DNA from: Casuarius casuarius
Lineage: Eukaryota; Chordata; Aves; Casuariiformes; Casuariidae
Length of the DNA stretch: 64,000 nt
Assembly (NCBI GenBank): GCA_003342895.1
Contig: PTFA01000055.1
Coordinates: forward strand, 4,657,877-4,721,876
Reading direction: 5' to 3'
Shown: one piece after another, positions 1 through 12,549 of the stretch
Layout: every line of letters starts with the position of its first letter
Numbering within the stretch: position 1 is the first letter of the stretch
Made by a program: the position numbers and the translations under genes
The notes under the pieces: generated by a model
What the model saw: only the letters and a program-made list of their open reading frames with translations
Database searches by the model: none
What the model was told of the DNA's origin: nothing

Positions 1-2045
1 CAGGCTGTCCCAGCAGTGTCCTGGCTCCTCTCCCCTCACAGCCAGGCAGCCGCTTTGCCCAGTCGTTCCCATGCCAGCCCTGTCCCACTGCCAGCCACAC
101 CGTCCAGCTCTGACGCATGTTGGCATCTTCAACTGGGGAAGCCAAGAAGCTGGGAAGTGAAACCTCCTGAAGTTTTTTTAAAGCTTCAGAAGATAATTAG
201 TAATGCCAAATCCTGTGTTTTCTAAAATGTCATGACTTTTTTTTTTGATCAGCACCACTGGCTGTTTTCAAGTGCCTGCAGTCGGCAGTCCCGCAGGAGG
301 CTCTGAGGCCACCGCCTCAGCTGTCAGGAGCTTTGGCCTGGTGCTGACACCTTGGCCTGCGAGGTCCTGGCTCAGCACTGACAAGCTCCTGGCCTGACCT
401 CAGGGGTTTTGCCATGATGTCACAGGTTTGCCACCTCAGCCAATTTTTTCTAGGATTATTTCAAGGCTCAGATTTCTCGGCCCTCGCTCTGTCCCAGGGC
501 TAAATTTTTGGCTACAGTCAAGGCGCAATCCCCTGCGAGGTCACAAGATCAGCACTGGGAGCGTGTGGGGCCGCGGCGGGGGAGGTCCCATCCACTGGCC
601 GTACAGATGGTCCCACACCAGGGCAGGAAGCGTCTGAGGCTACTGACTCCAAACTGCCCTTTTGGCAGTTAGTGAGCTTCAAGCTGATATGGGATCCATG
701 CACGTGCTTCTCAGCACATTTTCTTGCCCAGGGATCCATCTTTGCTGGGCTGAAACCAAACTAAATGTCACTGTAGTGGCAAGTTCAAGAAGGGGCCTGG
801 ATGGAGCAGAAGGCGGCAAAGCTCAGCAGTTCTGTTGGCTCTGTGGTGCCATACTTTTCCCCTCAAATATCTTTGAGAGCAGGTGGCAACACAGTAGAGA
901 AAGGGGCACAAGAGAACACATACATGCAGAAGGCAAAATCCATAACAATTAAACCGTAAGTGTGAGTGCAGCCCAGTCCTGCCTGCACCTTCGGCAGCGA
1001 GAAAGATGGAGGCAACAAGTTTGCTCCATTTCCCTCATCTTCTAACTGTGTGGGACAGTTCGGTCGGCCTTTTTTGCTCATAGATAGCCAGAGGCAACAG
1101 GCAGGTCTTTTTTCCTTCTCTGCCATCTTGAAAATTAAGAGCAGAAAGAAACATTGCCTTCTGACTGGCTCAGTCTGCGATGATGGATAAACTTTATCCT
1201 GTTAGCTTGGTCCTAAGTAGGTGCTATTTTGCTCTTTTTTTCCCCTTTAGTGTAGCTCCTGGGGAAAACATGTTGCGGACCGAGTCCTGCTCCTCCAGTG
1301 AAACTGAAATTCCCCTTACTGCTTTCAGCAGGTGCAGCAGCGAGGCCTATGTTTTCAGAATTGCCATCAGAAAAGCCCAGAGCCTGCTACCATGATCTTC
1401 CCATTCTCTTTAATGAGGTTTAGTGACAGCACACTTCGTCTTTTTTTGTTGTTGTTGCATTTCCTTGCTATTCATCATGGAACAAAATGTTCCCTGGCCA
1501 GTGGCTTTCCTGGTATGTGCCAGGAGCCTGCTTCACTCGGAGAAAAGCCTCGTGCCCTGAGTGAACTATGTGGGAAGAAACTATGTTGATCGTAGGGTGA
1601 AAAATTGTGCAGTATGTCTGAGGAGGCTTAAAGACAAGGCAGAGAGTGTTGCAATGTCAGACTTCAGGGCTGTGCAAAGAAGAGCTTTCATAGGAAAGTG
1701 AAAAGGGGGTCAGGCTGCTTTGGGGTGAAACACTGAACTGTGTACTGACAGAAAGAAAAAAATGGAAAAAATCACTGGAAAATCCCAGTGAAACAGAACA
1801 GAGGTAACAGCAGTAAGGGTGACCAGGAACATCCTTGCTGTTTTCTGAGTTGTGGTGGCTGGCAGTTATTATAACTGGGAGTGACAGAAAACAGGCAGTT
1901 TGATAGAAATAGATGATTGACCGCTGTCCCCTGCCACTGTGCCATAGGCACAATAGCATATAATTCCTTTTGTATACTGAGCAAGGTCTCCTGCTAACCT
2001 CCTAAAAGCTTTCTTATTTCCAGTGTGCAGGAGGAGGCCCAGAGA
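1..2045. other. Unannotated unique sequence, no gene seen
   Basis: The first 700 bases are somewhat GC-rich; the rest is mixed. A run of 10 T lies at about 237-246. Open frames are all under about 100 codons and overlap each other on both strands, as expected by chance. I recognise no transposon, RNA gene or splice-bounded exon here. Confidence 0.5.
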
Positions 2046-2104
2046 AGTCATTTATATATTAAAGTATTTATTCGATGTGCAGAGTGGGGGTGAAGCAGTG
2101 CTCT

Positions 2105-2295
2105 GCAAAACTCCAGGCCAGAGACCGGAGCCGAGGGCAGGGGGGTGAGGAGGACAGAGCTGTGAGCACATCCCCGTCCTTCGCAGTGGGTGCCGGTGGC
2201 AGAGGCGGGTGGTGGAGGGACGCGACGCGGCGACCCACCGGTTCTGCTCGTACATGTGTACAGTTCAACGCACAGCGGCTGAACATAGGTGCTGG
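2105..2295. promoter_or_regulatory. Small CpG-rich patch
   Basis: This patch is clearly richer in GC and CpG than its flanks. The densest part is at about 2218-2250, where CpG occurs every few bases. The AT-rich flank at 2050-2075 contains TTTATT, a poly(A) signal if read on the minus strand, but no gene end can be tied to it. It could be a small regulatory patch, an exon fragment or just local GC variation. No coding frame stands out. Confidence 0.25.
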
Positions 2296-2309
2296 AGAGC
2301 CCTCAACTC

Positions 2310-4605
2310 ACAAGTGTGGCAACTCCGTCCCTGCAAGACGCCTGTCAGGGACTGAGCTGCAACATCGCTGGTTAAGATTTCACATGTGAATGCACAAAGA
2401 AAAATCTGATGAAATGCAGAGTCTTCTAAATAACCTACACAGCCCTCAGAAAGGCACCAGCTTCCTGAAAGCGTAGAGTCCCTAAATAGATTTAATGTAG
2501 TTTCTTCTGCAGAAGAGTACCACAACCTTTAAAATAAATATCCTGAAGTTCTGTTAGCTTATTTATCACCTTTTACTTGCAAAGACTCACTTTTCCCCCC
2601 ATCCTGCCTTCCCTCTGAATCGACCCCAGAGAGATGGCTTTTTCAGGTTAAAGTCCTATACTTAAGTAAAGTGTTACCCAAAGGTGGTCCCACAACGTGT
2701 GACTCAGGTGAAAACAGATAAGAAACCTGAGCAACCAATTCAGTCTTTGAGCAGGGCTGAGCTTACTGAAAGAACTGCAAATAATGAATAGAAACTATCA
2801 TTTGCCTTAGATGATTCACAAATACAGTAATGGCTTTGTTACCTGAATAAACCACTTGTGAGCTGTTTTCGTGCTTCCTGTGATAACTAATAATTCCTGA
2901 ATTGAAGTTGTAAGGCAATGGTAAATGTTTATATTATGCTAATGTCTAAAGACCCCAGCATGGGCCCATGTCTCTCGCACAGATTGCGCTTCAAGCATAG
3001 GCATGAGAATCATCGGACAGACAAAATCCTTCCATTCAAACCATATGGCATTTCCCTGGCAGCTCCCTCCACCCTCGTCTGTGCCTTTCCAAGAAAGCAG
3101 AATGGCTGCTGCTGTGCAATATCTTCTGACTAATCAATCCGTCTTCACTGCTCAAATAATATCAGTGTGACAGCATAAGAACCTCAGATATAAATTGCAA
3201 TACCATAATTTATATAGTAATCAGGAGGAAAATTAAGTTACAAGTTGGTAATACTTGTGGGATTGTTTACAGTTTCCATAGAGCAGAACAAAATTTGAGG
3301 GATCAGGATCAGCAGGCTGCTTAGCTTTCCGACACAGCTGGATAAAAACGGCTTTATCAGAACAGTGTTGCCACTAGGTTTTTCCTCCGTGCATTTTGGT
3401 TCCCCAGCAGTGGGACAGTGGATGAGTTGGATCCTGTTATTAACTTGTCTCAAAGTACCACGTGAAATTAATAAGCACAGAGCAGGAGTGCTTTCATATG
3501 TTGAGCGAATTAAGGATGTCAGAGACAACATGGATTTCATATGTAACGGGAAGTAAGCTGCCTTCAGGGATTTCTATAGCAAAGATAATGGAACCCTTAA
3601 ATGCAAGAGGGTCAATGACCTCTTGTTTTGATCTCATTTGCTCTGTAAAAACTGCCCTAATGTTGGATCTAATTACAAAACTTTACTATCCCATCACATT
3701 TGCCCCATGCTTTAGTTAATACGGATACCTGTGCTTTAACCACATTCTCAAACTGTGCCCTTCTGGCTGCCATTGTTAAAAGGTAGATTGGGAATCTGGT
3801 TAAAGCACAGTTTGGACTCGGCAGAACTAAGTGAAGCTTTAGGTGAAGCCATACTGAGTTACTAGAGGGTCTTCTTAATAGTTCCTATTGGATCATGTTA
3901 AAATCAGTTCCCTCAGATATGGCTTACTTAGCTGAGGTAATTTCTTCAGCCAGTCTTGACTAGTCTTTCCTCTCCTCTATATCTTTTCAGAAAGACTAAG
4001 TTTAATCTCACCTCCTGTGGCACGGCAAGCTGTACATACCTCTTGTCTCATACCTGAACTGATTGTGGGATTTCACTGCAACTGAGCAGCCACTTCTGAA
4101 AATGATGGTAATCAAAAGCTATGGCTTGCTTGTCAGGGACAGTTTAATTAGCAAAAAGTAATAAGGTGTTTTGTTTTGCATTATTTTTTCCCAGAGCAAC
4201 CCTCTGCAATTTACAGAACACAGCAGAAGCCAGCCGGCCAGGACAGCGAACAGCAGAGCCCGTGCAGGGACCTGGTCAGGTTTAAACTTGGAGAAGTTCT
4301 CAGGCCTGGGTGCCGACAGGTGCCTGCCAGGTGGCAGGAAGTTTGCAACACGTGAGAAAAGTATCTCAACACGGCTCCTAAATAGATGTGCTGGGAAAGA
4401 TCTTTTCCTTCATCATAGGATCTCTTGGCAGATTTATAACAGGTAAAGCAGAAGGATCTTGGTTTGATTCAGTACTAAATATGACATTGTAAATAAGAAA
4501 TCAAAGATGAGGTGAGGAATCCTACCCATTGGTTAAAAATGTTTTAAAGTCTATTCTCATGAAACATGTATCGTCTTTCCCTATCCAACAGTCTGTCTGG
4601 TTAAA
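2310..4605. other. Unannotated unique sequence, no gene seen
   Basis: This is AT-leaning sequence with scattered short open frames only. Nothing resembles CR1 or another repeat family that I know. There is no RNA gene and no convincing exon. Confidence 0.45.
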
Positions 4606-4612
4606 GAGGGGT

Positions 4613-4627
4613 CACACACACACACAC
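4613..4627. repeat. Short (CA)n microsatellite
   Basis: An uninterrupted CA dinucleotide run of about 15 bases, followed by an interrupted CGCA. It is a simple sequence repeat, short enough to be only weakly polymorphic. Confidence 0.9.
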
Positions 4628-4629
4628 GC

Positions 4630-7115
4630 AACATTGTTCCCAATAGTTATCCTCGCAGGTGCCTTTGCTCCTCCCCAAGGAGCCCTCCAAGAACTGTGCT
4701 GCAAGTCCCTCCACTGCAGAGTGGGCTTTAACGATACCTAGACCTCAAAAGCCTCAAACTTTGATTTGGCTCTGGATCCTCTGTGACTTGCCATTTTCCA
4801 CTAAGCCCTTCACCCCTCAATTGCCAGTTTTTTTATTCTAATTTCAGTGATATTGAAATTTGGTCCTTTCCATATTTGATAGCAGAAAGCCAAGCATCTG
4901 AATTTGGGAATACAAAACACTGGAAGACACTGGCAACCTGTAACTTCTACTGTGCCATCCTTGTTGTTGTGCAAGCTAATAGGTGCTCGGAAAAGCCAAG
5001 GGAGTGGCTAAGGCATCCTTCCTTCGTGGTCCGAGCGAGCGCAGGGCTTCACTGAGGGTTTGTGACACAGTAAGGTAGGTGCAAAAAGCCCTGTGCCAAG
5101 GTGGTGGGAGGATCTGGAATTTCGGTCCTTGTTTAAATTTCAGTCCATCGTGTAAAGAATGTTTTGTACTTCTGGCCAAGAGGAATTTGAGACTTTTATT
5201 GAGTCTCATGGCTTTCTTGACTGACTTCCTGTCAGAGTCTGTCTTCTGAAGTTTGGAACAACTATCTTTTAAAGTAGAGTGTTCTGGAGAGAGCTGTTCC
5301 ATGAAATTCCCACAGTCACTCCACTGCAAACCCCACAGCTCTCCACTGAGTAATTATTCTGTTTTTTTTGTCCCCCACATACTTATTAAAATAACTAGAA
5401 TTTTCTTTTTCTGCGCTTAAACTGTTCAGTGGGAGAGGGAATTTCTGTCTGCTTCTCCAAGCTATAACCTCAGTATCTGCTAGTATTTTCTAGGCTAGAC
5501 TACCACGGCTTGTTATGTCTGGGCTGAACACAATTGCTTTGTGAAAGCTGCAGCTATGGCTGTAGGCATCAGCAACAGAAATGGATGTCAACATGGTTCA
5601 CTTGCATTTCCTGGATTGCACTGGATCCCTCTTTGCTCCTAGAATAAATTAATACAGAAAGACACATCTGAGCTTAAGAGCTAGCTGCTACTGAGAGCCC
5701 ACCAAAAAGGAATGCCTGGCAGCAATGATGTGTCTAGGAAGAGTCAGCATGAAGTGAGCTCAGTTAGTGCATGAGTCCTGCAGAGCCTTCACAAGTGCTG
5801 GCCAGCCACAGCCCGGATCTCAGTGTTCAGGTGGGAATATATAGGCCAAACATTAAGCCATCTTCCGAAGGTTTGCAACACACTTTCTGAGGAACCATGC
5901 GATGTCAGATCAGAGCATGCTTGTGGGTTACATTACGCCTTTTTGCTGAAGTGTGCTCAATTCTTGGGTGATATTTTAGAAATAGTTACTGTAAAATAGA
6001 GATCCATCAGTGTGATATTCAGGTCATAAGAGCTTCCAGAATGGGACAGAAAGGTGTTCTCCCCTAGTCCCAGCTGCTATGTGCGCTCCCTGCATGACAC
6101 AGCAGCCAAGGCTCTTGCAGTGTGAGAACAGTGATTCTACCAGAGAGATTTCTCCCACATCAAAAAGTTGACAGAGCCAGCCCCTAAGGCAGCCACGGCT
6201 GTGTGACTGCAAGAGCCTTGTAGGTGGCTTTGGTTGCACTAATTCACAAATGATATAAACAGTGCCCAGGAAGACTAGGGCCGGAAAGATTAAGGCTGCT
6301 GAAACCTATATTAGGATTGGGGCAGTCTAACTGGCTTTGTAACTCACTTTGCATCGTAGCCACTGTTGAGTGCAACAGAGTGAGTAACTCCTCTTTGGCT
6401 CTACTGATATTTTTTTCTCCTGTTATTCCAGCCAATCACCCCCAAAATACAAGTACCTCTTCCATTTATATTCTTTTAATATGGAGAATGTGGTAAAACA
6501 CTCCATTTATAGCTACCACTAACATAGGTTGTAACTTTTGTGAAATGTGTGATTGCAGCTTTTTAAGGCATATTTGCCTAAATACACCAGGTATTTGACT
6601 TTTAGCTAGCTTAGATAGCAAGAGTGAAGTCATGCTCTTCAGCAAAGACTACACAAGGTTGGCTTGTTACATGCTTACTTCGAGGATTATTTTGGTGCCT
6701 AAATTCAACAAAATGATCAATAATTCTTTCCAGGCCCCTGTATGGTCAAGTGGGAAGGGACAACCACTAAATTCACACTTATCATAAATGAACTGAACAC
6801 AGTACCTACATATGTACAGCAGCTAATTGCTCTGCACTGTAAGAGAATGGTCATCATACAGGAAATCTGAGAGATTCACAGTCAATATGTGTGACACATT
6901 GCAAAAAACAGAGTCTAAACGCAGCAGTTGGAGTCACTGGAGAGCTAGACAGGAATTTGGGGTGGGAAAAAAAAAGTCAGCAATGTGCATTATTCATCAT
7001 TTGTCATTTGCAGTTGAGGAAATGGAATGCCCTCTGACACATCTGAAGAAGTTCATGATTTATTGGAAGTAGTGAAAGAAGTATAAAGCCAAATAGTAAT
7101 AAAATCCCTTGGGGA
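4630..7115. other. Unannotated unique sequence with one inverted repeat
   Basis: No coding or transposon signal was recognised. The only structure noticed is the 15-bp perfect inverted repeat at 6107-6121 and 6206-6220, listed separately. There are several T and A runs of ordinary length. Confidence 0.45.
6107..6220. repeat. 15-bp perfect inverted repeat with 84-base spacer
   Basis: The arm CAAGGCTCTTGCAGT at 6107-6121 is the exact reverse complement of ACTGCAAGAGCCTTG at 6206-6220. The match does not extend cleanly beyond the arms. It could form a long-loop stem, be the remnant termini of a small DNA transposon, or be chance. No target-site duplication was obvious. Confidence 0.6.
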
Positions 7116-7117
7116 TG

Positions 7118-7179
7118 GCTTGCTACAGTCTTTTACATAGCATTAGAGCCACTGTAAATAGTTGGGCTCAGATAAAAAT
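7118..7179 (+). repeat. Copy A of a duplicated 62-bp element
   Basis: This segment aligns without gaps to 8017-8078 in the same orientation. I count 9 mismatches in 62 positions, about 85 percent identity. The shared core includes GAGCCACTGTAAATAGTTG here (AAGCCACTGTAAATAGTTG in copy B). The flanks do not align by eye. The pair may be an old short repeat inserted twice, or the remains of a local duplication with a period of about 900 bases. The family is not recognised. Confidence 0.65.
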
Positions 7180-7189
7180 CCTGGCAAAC

Positions 7190-8010
7190 ATTCAGCATGA
7201 AATGCTTGAGATACGAAACTATTCATTCTTTGAAGTTAAGAGATTTTAGCCTTGTTCAGCCTCATAATACTAAACCCCTATTACATTTGTTGAAACATCA
7301 TTCAAACTCTCAAAACCCGAACACATTAAGATGAGACTTCTACCCTTTCTCATCCTACACCAATCCTCCTGTTACTGGCGGCGCCCCAGGACAGTGGATG
7401 GCATTAGCTGCAGAACCTCGGCTTGTGGGACCTGTTTTTGCAGCGAGGGAACCCTGTTAATTCATGGTGATCAGAGTGGGCATTGTACGAGGTTCGCTTT
7501 TGACCTGGGAGCATATTTCCATCATTTATTCTCAATAACCAGTACAAATAGAATCATTTCATAGAAAGTGGCCAGATGGAGCAAAATACTCGATGCCTTA
7601 AAAGGTGGCAATATGCAATAGTGATTATGGAAATTTAATGAGCTAATGTGAGTAACCATTTTCCAAATATTACCTATAAACATCATTTTTGCATGCATGC
7701 CTAAATGCAGAAGCAGTGCAACTTCCTAACCTGGAAATCAGTAAGTGCTCCTGAGAAGCAGCATTGTTTTAACAAATGATACATATGCAGCCCTTCATGC
7801 CTCGACTTAATCCTACACAACCTGACATTTGTGGCATGACCACACACTGGTTTCTTCCCATTGCTGCATTGCAGGTTACTTTGTTTGCTTTGTGGACCAG
7901 GAATTCCATGCATTAGAGTATGGATGGAAACAAGGGGAAGAGGATATAGACAAAACTAAATCAAGAATTCACCTGTCCTGAGTCCAAACAGGAGAAAACA
8001 CATGCTGTTG
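7190..8010. other. Unannotated spacer between the two 62-bp copies
   Basis: This sequence between the paired copies holds no recognised gene or transposon. It includes a short GC-rich stretch at about 7375-7450 and otherwise AT-leaning DNA. Confidence 0.4.
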
Positions 8011-8016
8011 AGGTAT

Positions 8017-8078
8017 GCTTGCTATGGTCTTTTAAATAGCACTCAAGCCACTGTAAATAGTTGCACTCAGACAAAAAT
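8017..8078 (+). repeat. Copy B of a duplicated 62-bp element
   Basis: This is the partner of 7118-7179, same orientation, 899 bases downstream, about 85 percent identical over 62 ungapped positions. The sharp loss of similarity outside the segment argues against a recent tandem duplication. It favours either a short interspersed element or two sites kept similar by selection. Confidence 0.65.
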
Positions 8079-8089
8079 AAATGGTGCTG

Positions 8090-11000
8090 GAGAGTTGGTT
8101 TGTGGCCATATTTTATGTAACATCTCCAAAGTTCATCTGTATTCTTGTGTTTTGTCCTTGGACAGTGCTTTTTCTCTAAATTATCGCAAATGTGAATTTG
8201 TCATGAAATAAGCAGCAGTATGTACATGAAAGGCAGCAGATCTGACTTTGTGCATTTACCAAGCAGGGGAAAAATCCAAAGCTGAGAAGTTATCAGTGCA
8301 AGCGCAAGTTAGTTCAGTGATTCATATGTCAACAAAGTTCACGTAGCAAATCATATGGAATAGTGCTGTAAGTGATATCCTAAGGCAGGAGAACAAGAAC
8401 CACATGTCAGTGTCAAATAGCTCCATGCAGTTATAAAATGGTTGTGTCAAACAGAGTAGGGTTAAACTCAGCTTTTGTGAGTTGAGGTGGCATGCAGTCC
8501 TCTTGAAATTCAAACACAGACACAGTTCCTTTTTCTTGTTGTTAATCTCTTTGTTTTTGCATGTGCAAGAAGGTGTCATTAATAATATTAGCCCTTACCA
8601 TCACACCCCTATCATTATTTTGCTGTTTTTCCTCCCTATATCAGATAATTTTAGCAGCCAGTTTCACAAATGAAGATACACACTTCATCCGATTCTGGAC
8701 ACAAATGTTCCAAATTGGTAGCCAGTGTATGGTAGCGAGTTCATGCTCTGGCAGTTCAGCCATTGAAATTGTCAGCCATTTAAATAGAGTTCAGACACAG
8801 CTTGGAAATGCTGCTTATAGCCCGGAGTAGGCACAGCTGAAGATTCAGAAATGCCTAGTGAGATTTTCCTAAGCGTGCTGCAGGGCAGACACATCTGTGT
8901 TTTACAATATGTACAGCTGACTAGCCCAAACATTTGACAAAATGTTCCCCTTTTGCCCATCGCCACTGAAGTCTCTGGCACCCCTCATAGGTACCTCAGC
9001 ACGTGCTGACATCTCTTTTCTGAGAGAATGTTGTAACGATTTGGCCTGTCTTGTGTAGTCTCATTTTCTTCTATGATTTTTTTTCCTCCTCAAATTATAG
9101 GCACTTGTGGTGTAGCATGATGACTTCCCAGCTGCACATTGCATTTGGACAGTCTCTTACACAGCTACGTGAAGCTATGTTGTCCGCTATATTCTTCATA
9201 GTCCCTGAACAATCAAGGTACCTTTCATTATGTGTTGCTGTCGGCTTGGCTAGCCCTCAGCCTTCATGCGAAAGGGGTTAATGTTCTTGAATACGCCCAA
9301 GCTTCCTCCTTCTTGCCCAGCTGGTTTTCCTACTGATGAGCAGACTGATTTAGCAATTGTAAGGCACTTGCCCACAGACTCCATTACCCTGGTCCCTCAC
9401 AGGGCTATGTGCTATGCACATTGTCTTTCAGTGCATGTGTGCTAAAGATTTCCTAGGACAGAAAAGCACTCGAAGGGTTCTGCAAAATCTGTAAGTGGAT
9501 ACATAGATGGAAGTGCAAAAGCAGCATCGAAAGCACTGGTTTAATCTCATTGAAATAAACATTTACAGCTTTTCTGACCTTTTCCTGTAGATCATGTCAA
9601 GCCCTTCATCAAGTTCAGTGTGATTTAAAATTTAGAGCAACACTCCCTTTAGGCTGTTACATTAAAGTCCAGATGCGAGTGAACGTTCAGGCTCAATCTG
9701 AAATTTTCCACCAACTTCCAAATTCATAACCTGCAGGCAATTGCAAGAAGGTTGGCTGCACATGCCTATTCATTGATCCCAAACAGGGACTCTGTACGCA
9801 ATGGCAGAGGGAAGATGTAGTTTCCCCCTTACTGCTTTGAAATAAAGATAATTTACTAACATGGCAATTTTTTTGAGAACCCGCATTTGGCACGTTTTGT
9901 TCTAATCTTTAGTTTGCAGGCTATTTTCTTATTTACTCTACTGAAGTATTGTCAACATCTAGGATAAAGAAATATTTCTTATTACCTAAAATTTATACTT
10001 ACTCTATAACATCAAATATTCTGCAGCTGCTCTAGTCTTCACTTAAGGCCATAGATCTGTATCGTGTTAAGAAGATGATGACGTGCGCAGAATCTCTTAA
10101 CTAGGGTGATGCAGATAGGACTCTGGGAAACTGGCTTTGACTTTGGTCAAGGAGGTAGGACAGAATTAAGGAATATGTTTGGAGGAATAGCTCATATTGC
10201 TGCAGGCCCAGGGACAGGAGCTAACATGTTGCAGCCACCTACCTGCCATACTCTTCCTGGTTAGTGCTAGTAGCACTAACCAGCCTGAATTACAATTGCC
10301 TGGCCCTGGACACTTCTGAACTGCAGCGCTGTTTGGCATTGCTACTTCGCTGTTCATTTGTAGCCCCAGCTCTGACTGCATCCACCACATCTGTCCTGTA
10401 GTTTACTAGAGGTCCTACATGAGGCCAGGCCCTTATCCCCGGCTCAGACGACAGTCCGTGCCTGCTCAGAAACGGCCTTTTCCAGATGTCTTGTGTTGCT
10501 AAAGCAGCTTTTGAAGGACTGGAAGATAGAAACACTCTTTCTCTAAATAGATGCAGCTATTCAGCCTTATGCTGAAATTTTGTCGAAGTTCTCACATTTT
10601 TCACACCCCAGTGGTGTAATTCTTGTGTTTATAGTGTCGTTTATGGCCTAGACAGCCACAATACACCTTCACCGGTGACCAGGCAGCCTCAGGTGTGTCT
10701 GACACCTCTGTTGTTTTGGCTGAGCCTGTGAACCCAAGGCACTACTGCTGCTCTTAGCTTGTGTCCAGGTGAGAGGCAAGCAGGGCTACATCCTATACTC
10801 GTTCTCTGTTTGTGTGTATGCCATTGAAAGGACTGCGATAATGTGGTGCTTTTATTATTGTTAATCATCTGCTATAACAGGTTTAGATTTTTTTAGCCTA
10901 ATCATATCTTCATGGTAGGTCTAGAAACACGTAAGATTGAGCATCTCTCCTTAAAGGGGGAGAAGTAATGATGTTCAGGACAGCAAGGCAAGAAAAAAGT

Positions 11001-12320
11001 GCAGGAATTCCTCAGATGTGGCTGAGAGGTGAACAGCAGAGTCCCAAATCTCTGGGCTGAGTCCCATCATCCCTCCCCTGCCTTGAGGCTTGCAGGAGGT
11101 CGGAGTTTGCATGTGAGTGTTGCAACTCAGCCCCTCCTGTAATTTCATGGTTACTGGAAAATCACACTGATTCACACTGCTGGTGCCTCTTATACTTCCT
11201 GTGTTTCTCAAGACTTCCCCATTCTCTTTTCTCCCCTTTCTATGCCCCAACCTCGCTCCGGTGTTCCCTTCCCTCTGCGCTCTCTATTCCCAGGTCACAA
11301 ACAGCACTGTACCAGGCTGCCCTATGCAATGGGTTTTCTCTGCTTGCCCATGGTCAGAAACCTGTGCAGGAATTGGGGTTTCTTACTGAACACCTTACCT
11401 AATCTATAGAGCTAGCTAGCAACATAGGAATCTGTCCAAAATCAGGCACATTTTTAAACCCTATGAATTTCATGTGAGAATGAATCATAGAAAGAGTCAT
11501 TTTCTTCTCATGCTGAATAAGGAACTGTATTAAAATTGGGAAACAAAATGATTTGTAAAGCAACTTTCTTTGTTCCATGTTAAGATATTCGCCCTAAGCT
11601 CTCAACTCCCTCTCCTTTTTTCCCAAATTTAATTTAGAGAAAAAGACATAGTTCTCCTCCCCATCCAAAGAATGAAACAAAACATCTTGTTTTGGGTCCA
11701 ATTGAGCATTTTCATCCACAATGAATCTTCCCCTGCCAAAAAAGCAGATTAACTATTTTAGGTTGACTCATAACAAAAAAAGTGTTTTGGTGTCACCACC
11801 AAACCAAATGAATCCATTATTCACACAGCTTGAGGCAAAGGTCTGCTTTGAGTCGAGTGCTGGAAGATGAACTTAATGTTGCATTTGACCTTGCTGATGC
11901 TCAGGAAAGGAAGATGCTTGAGTCAGCCACAGATCAGTGAGGTCCTGAAGCACCAGTTAAACGTGGTAGGGGCATGAAGTGTGACAAGGCAGCATTAGAC
12001 ACAGGCCTAGCGTGGACAACAGTACTGAAGTGCCTTTTAATGCTACTACTCCTAAGGCCCGCCACAGCAACCTCCATTTTGGTGAGACATTTCACATGAG
12101 AGGCCTGTGACCGGCCTCTTAGCCTAGTTTGCATGATATTTGCTTTAGGCTGGAGAAAGAAAGAATGAAATGTGCATAGTGAACTGCCTTGTCCCACCAT
12201 ATGCCACCACAGGAGGCTTCGTGCCTCCCCAAAACTGTCCTTCCCTCACCGTGAGAGAGGCTGAGTTCCCTCTGCAGGACCCGCAGGCCACTCAGCTCAT
12301 ACTTATTTGCCCTAAAACTC
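8090..12320. other. Unannotated unique sequence, no gene seen
   Basis: About 4 kb of AT-leaning sequence. Short open frames occur in all six frames without any recognisable protein family, and I found no CR1-like stretch. The region around 9540-9660 has a weak CR1-like wording but not enough to call. Confidence 0.4.
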
Positions 12321-12364
12321 AGGTGGTGCATGCACCCCTGTTTTGCCAGGAGGACATCCGTGCT

Positions 12365-12530
12365 GTTGTGTCTCCCAGTGCCTCTCGTTCCCCCTCCTTC
12401 CCTCCCTCCCCAGCGCAGAGCCCACAGGCTTTCCTCCCGCCCCCGGCCAGCACCGCACCGCTCTCAGTGCATCGCCCGAGCCAGGGTGCCGAGCATGTTG
12501 TGCTCTCCCTGGAGGGTGAAGATCATTGCC
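12365..12530. other. Pyrimidine-rich and CpG-containing patch
   Basis: A C/T-rich tract at about 12368-12411 is followed by a CpG-containing GC-rich stretch to about 12500. An open frame of about 130 codons covers the area on the plus strand, but its serine/proline-rich translation is what such low-complexity DNA yields in any frame. I do not regard it as coding. Confidence 0.3.
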
Positions 12531-12549
12531 TCCGCGATGCTCCCAGCTC

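Noticed and set aside
9560..9640. Possible CR1 fragment
   Set aside because: Only scattered words resemble the family and they are not in family order.
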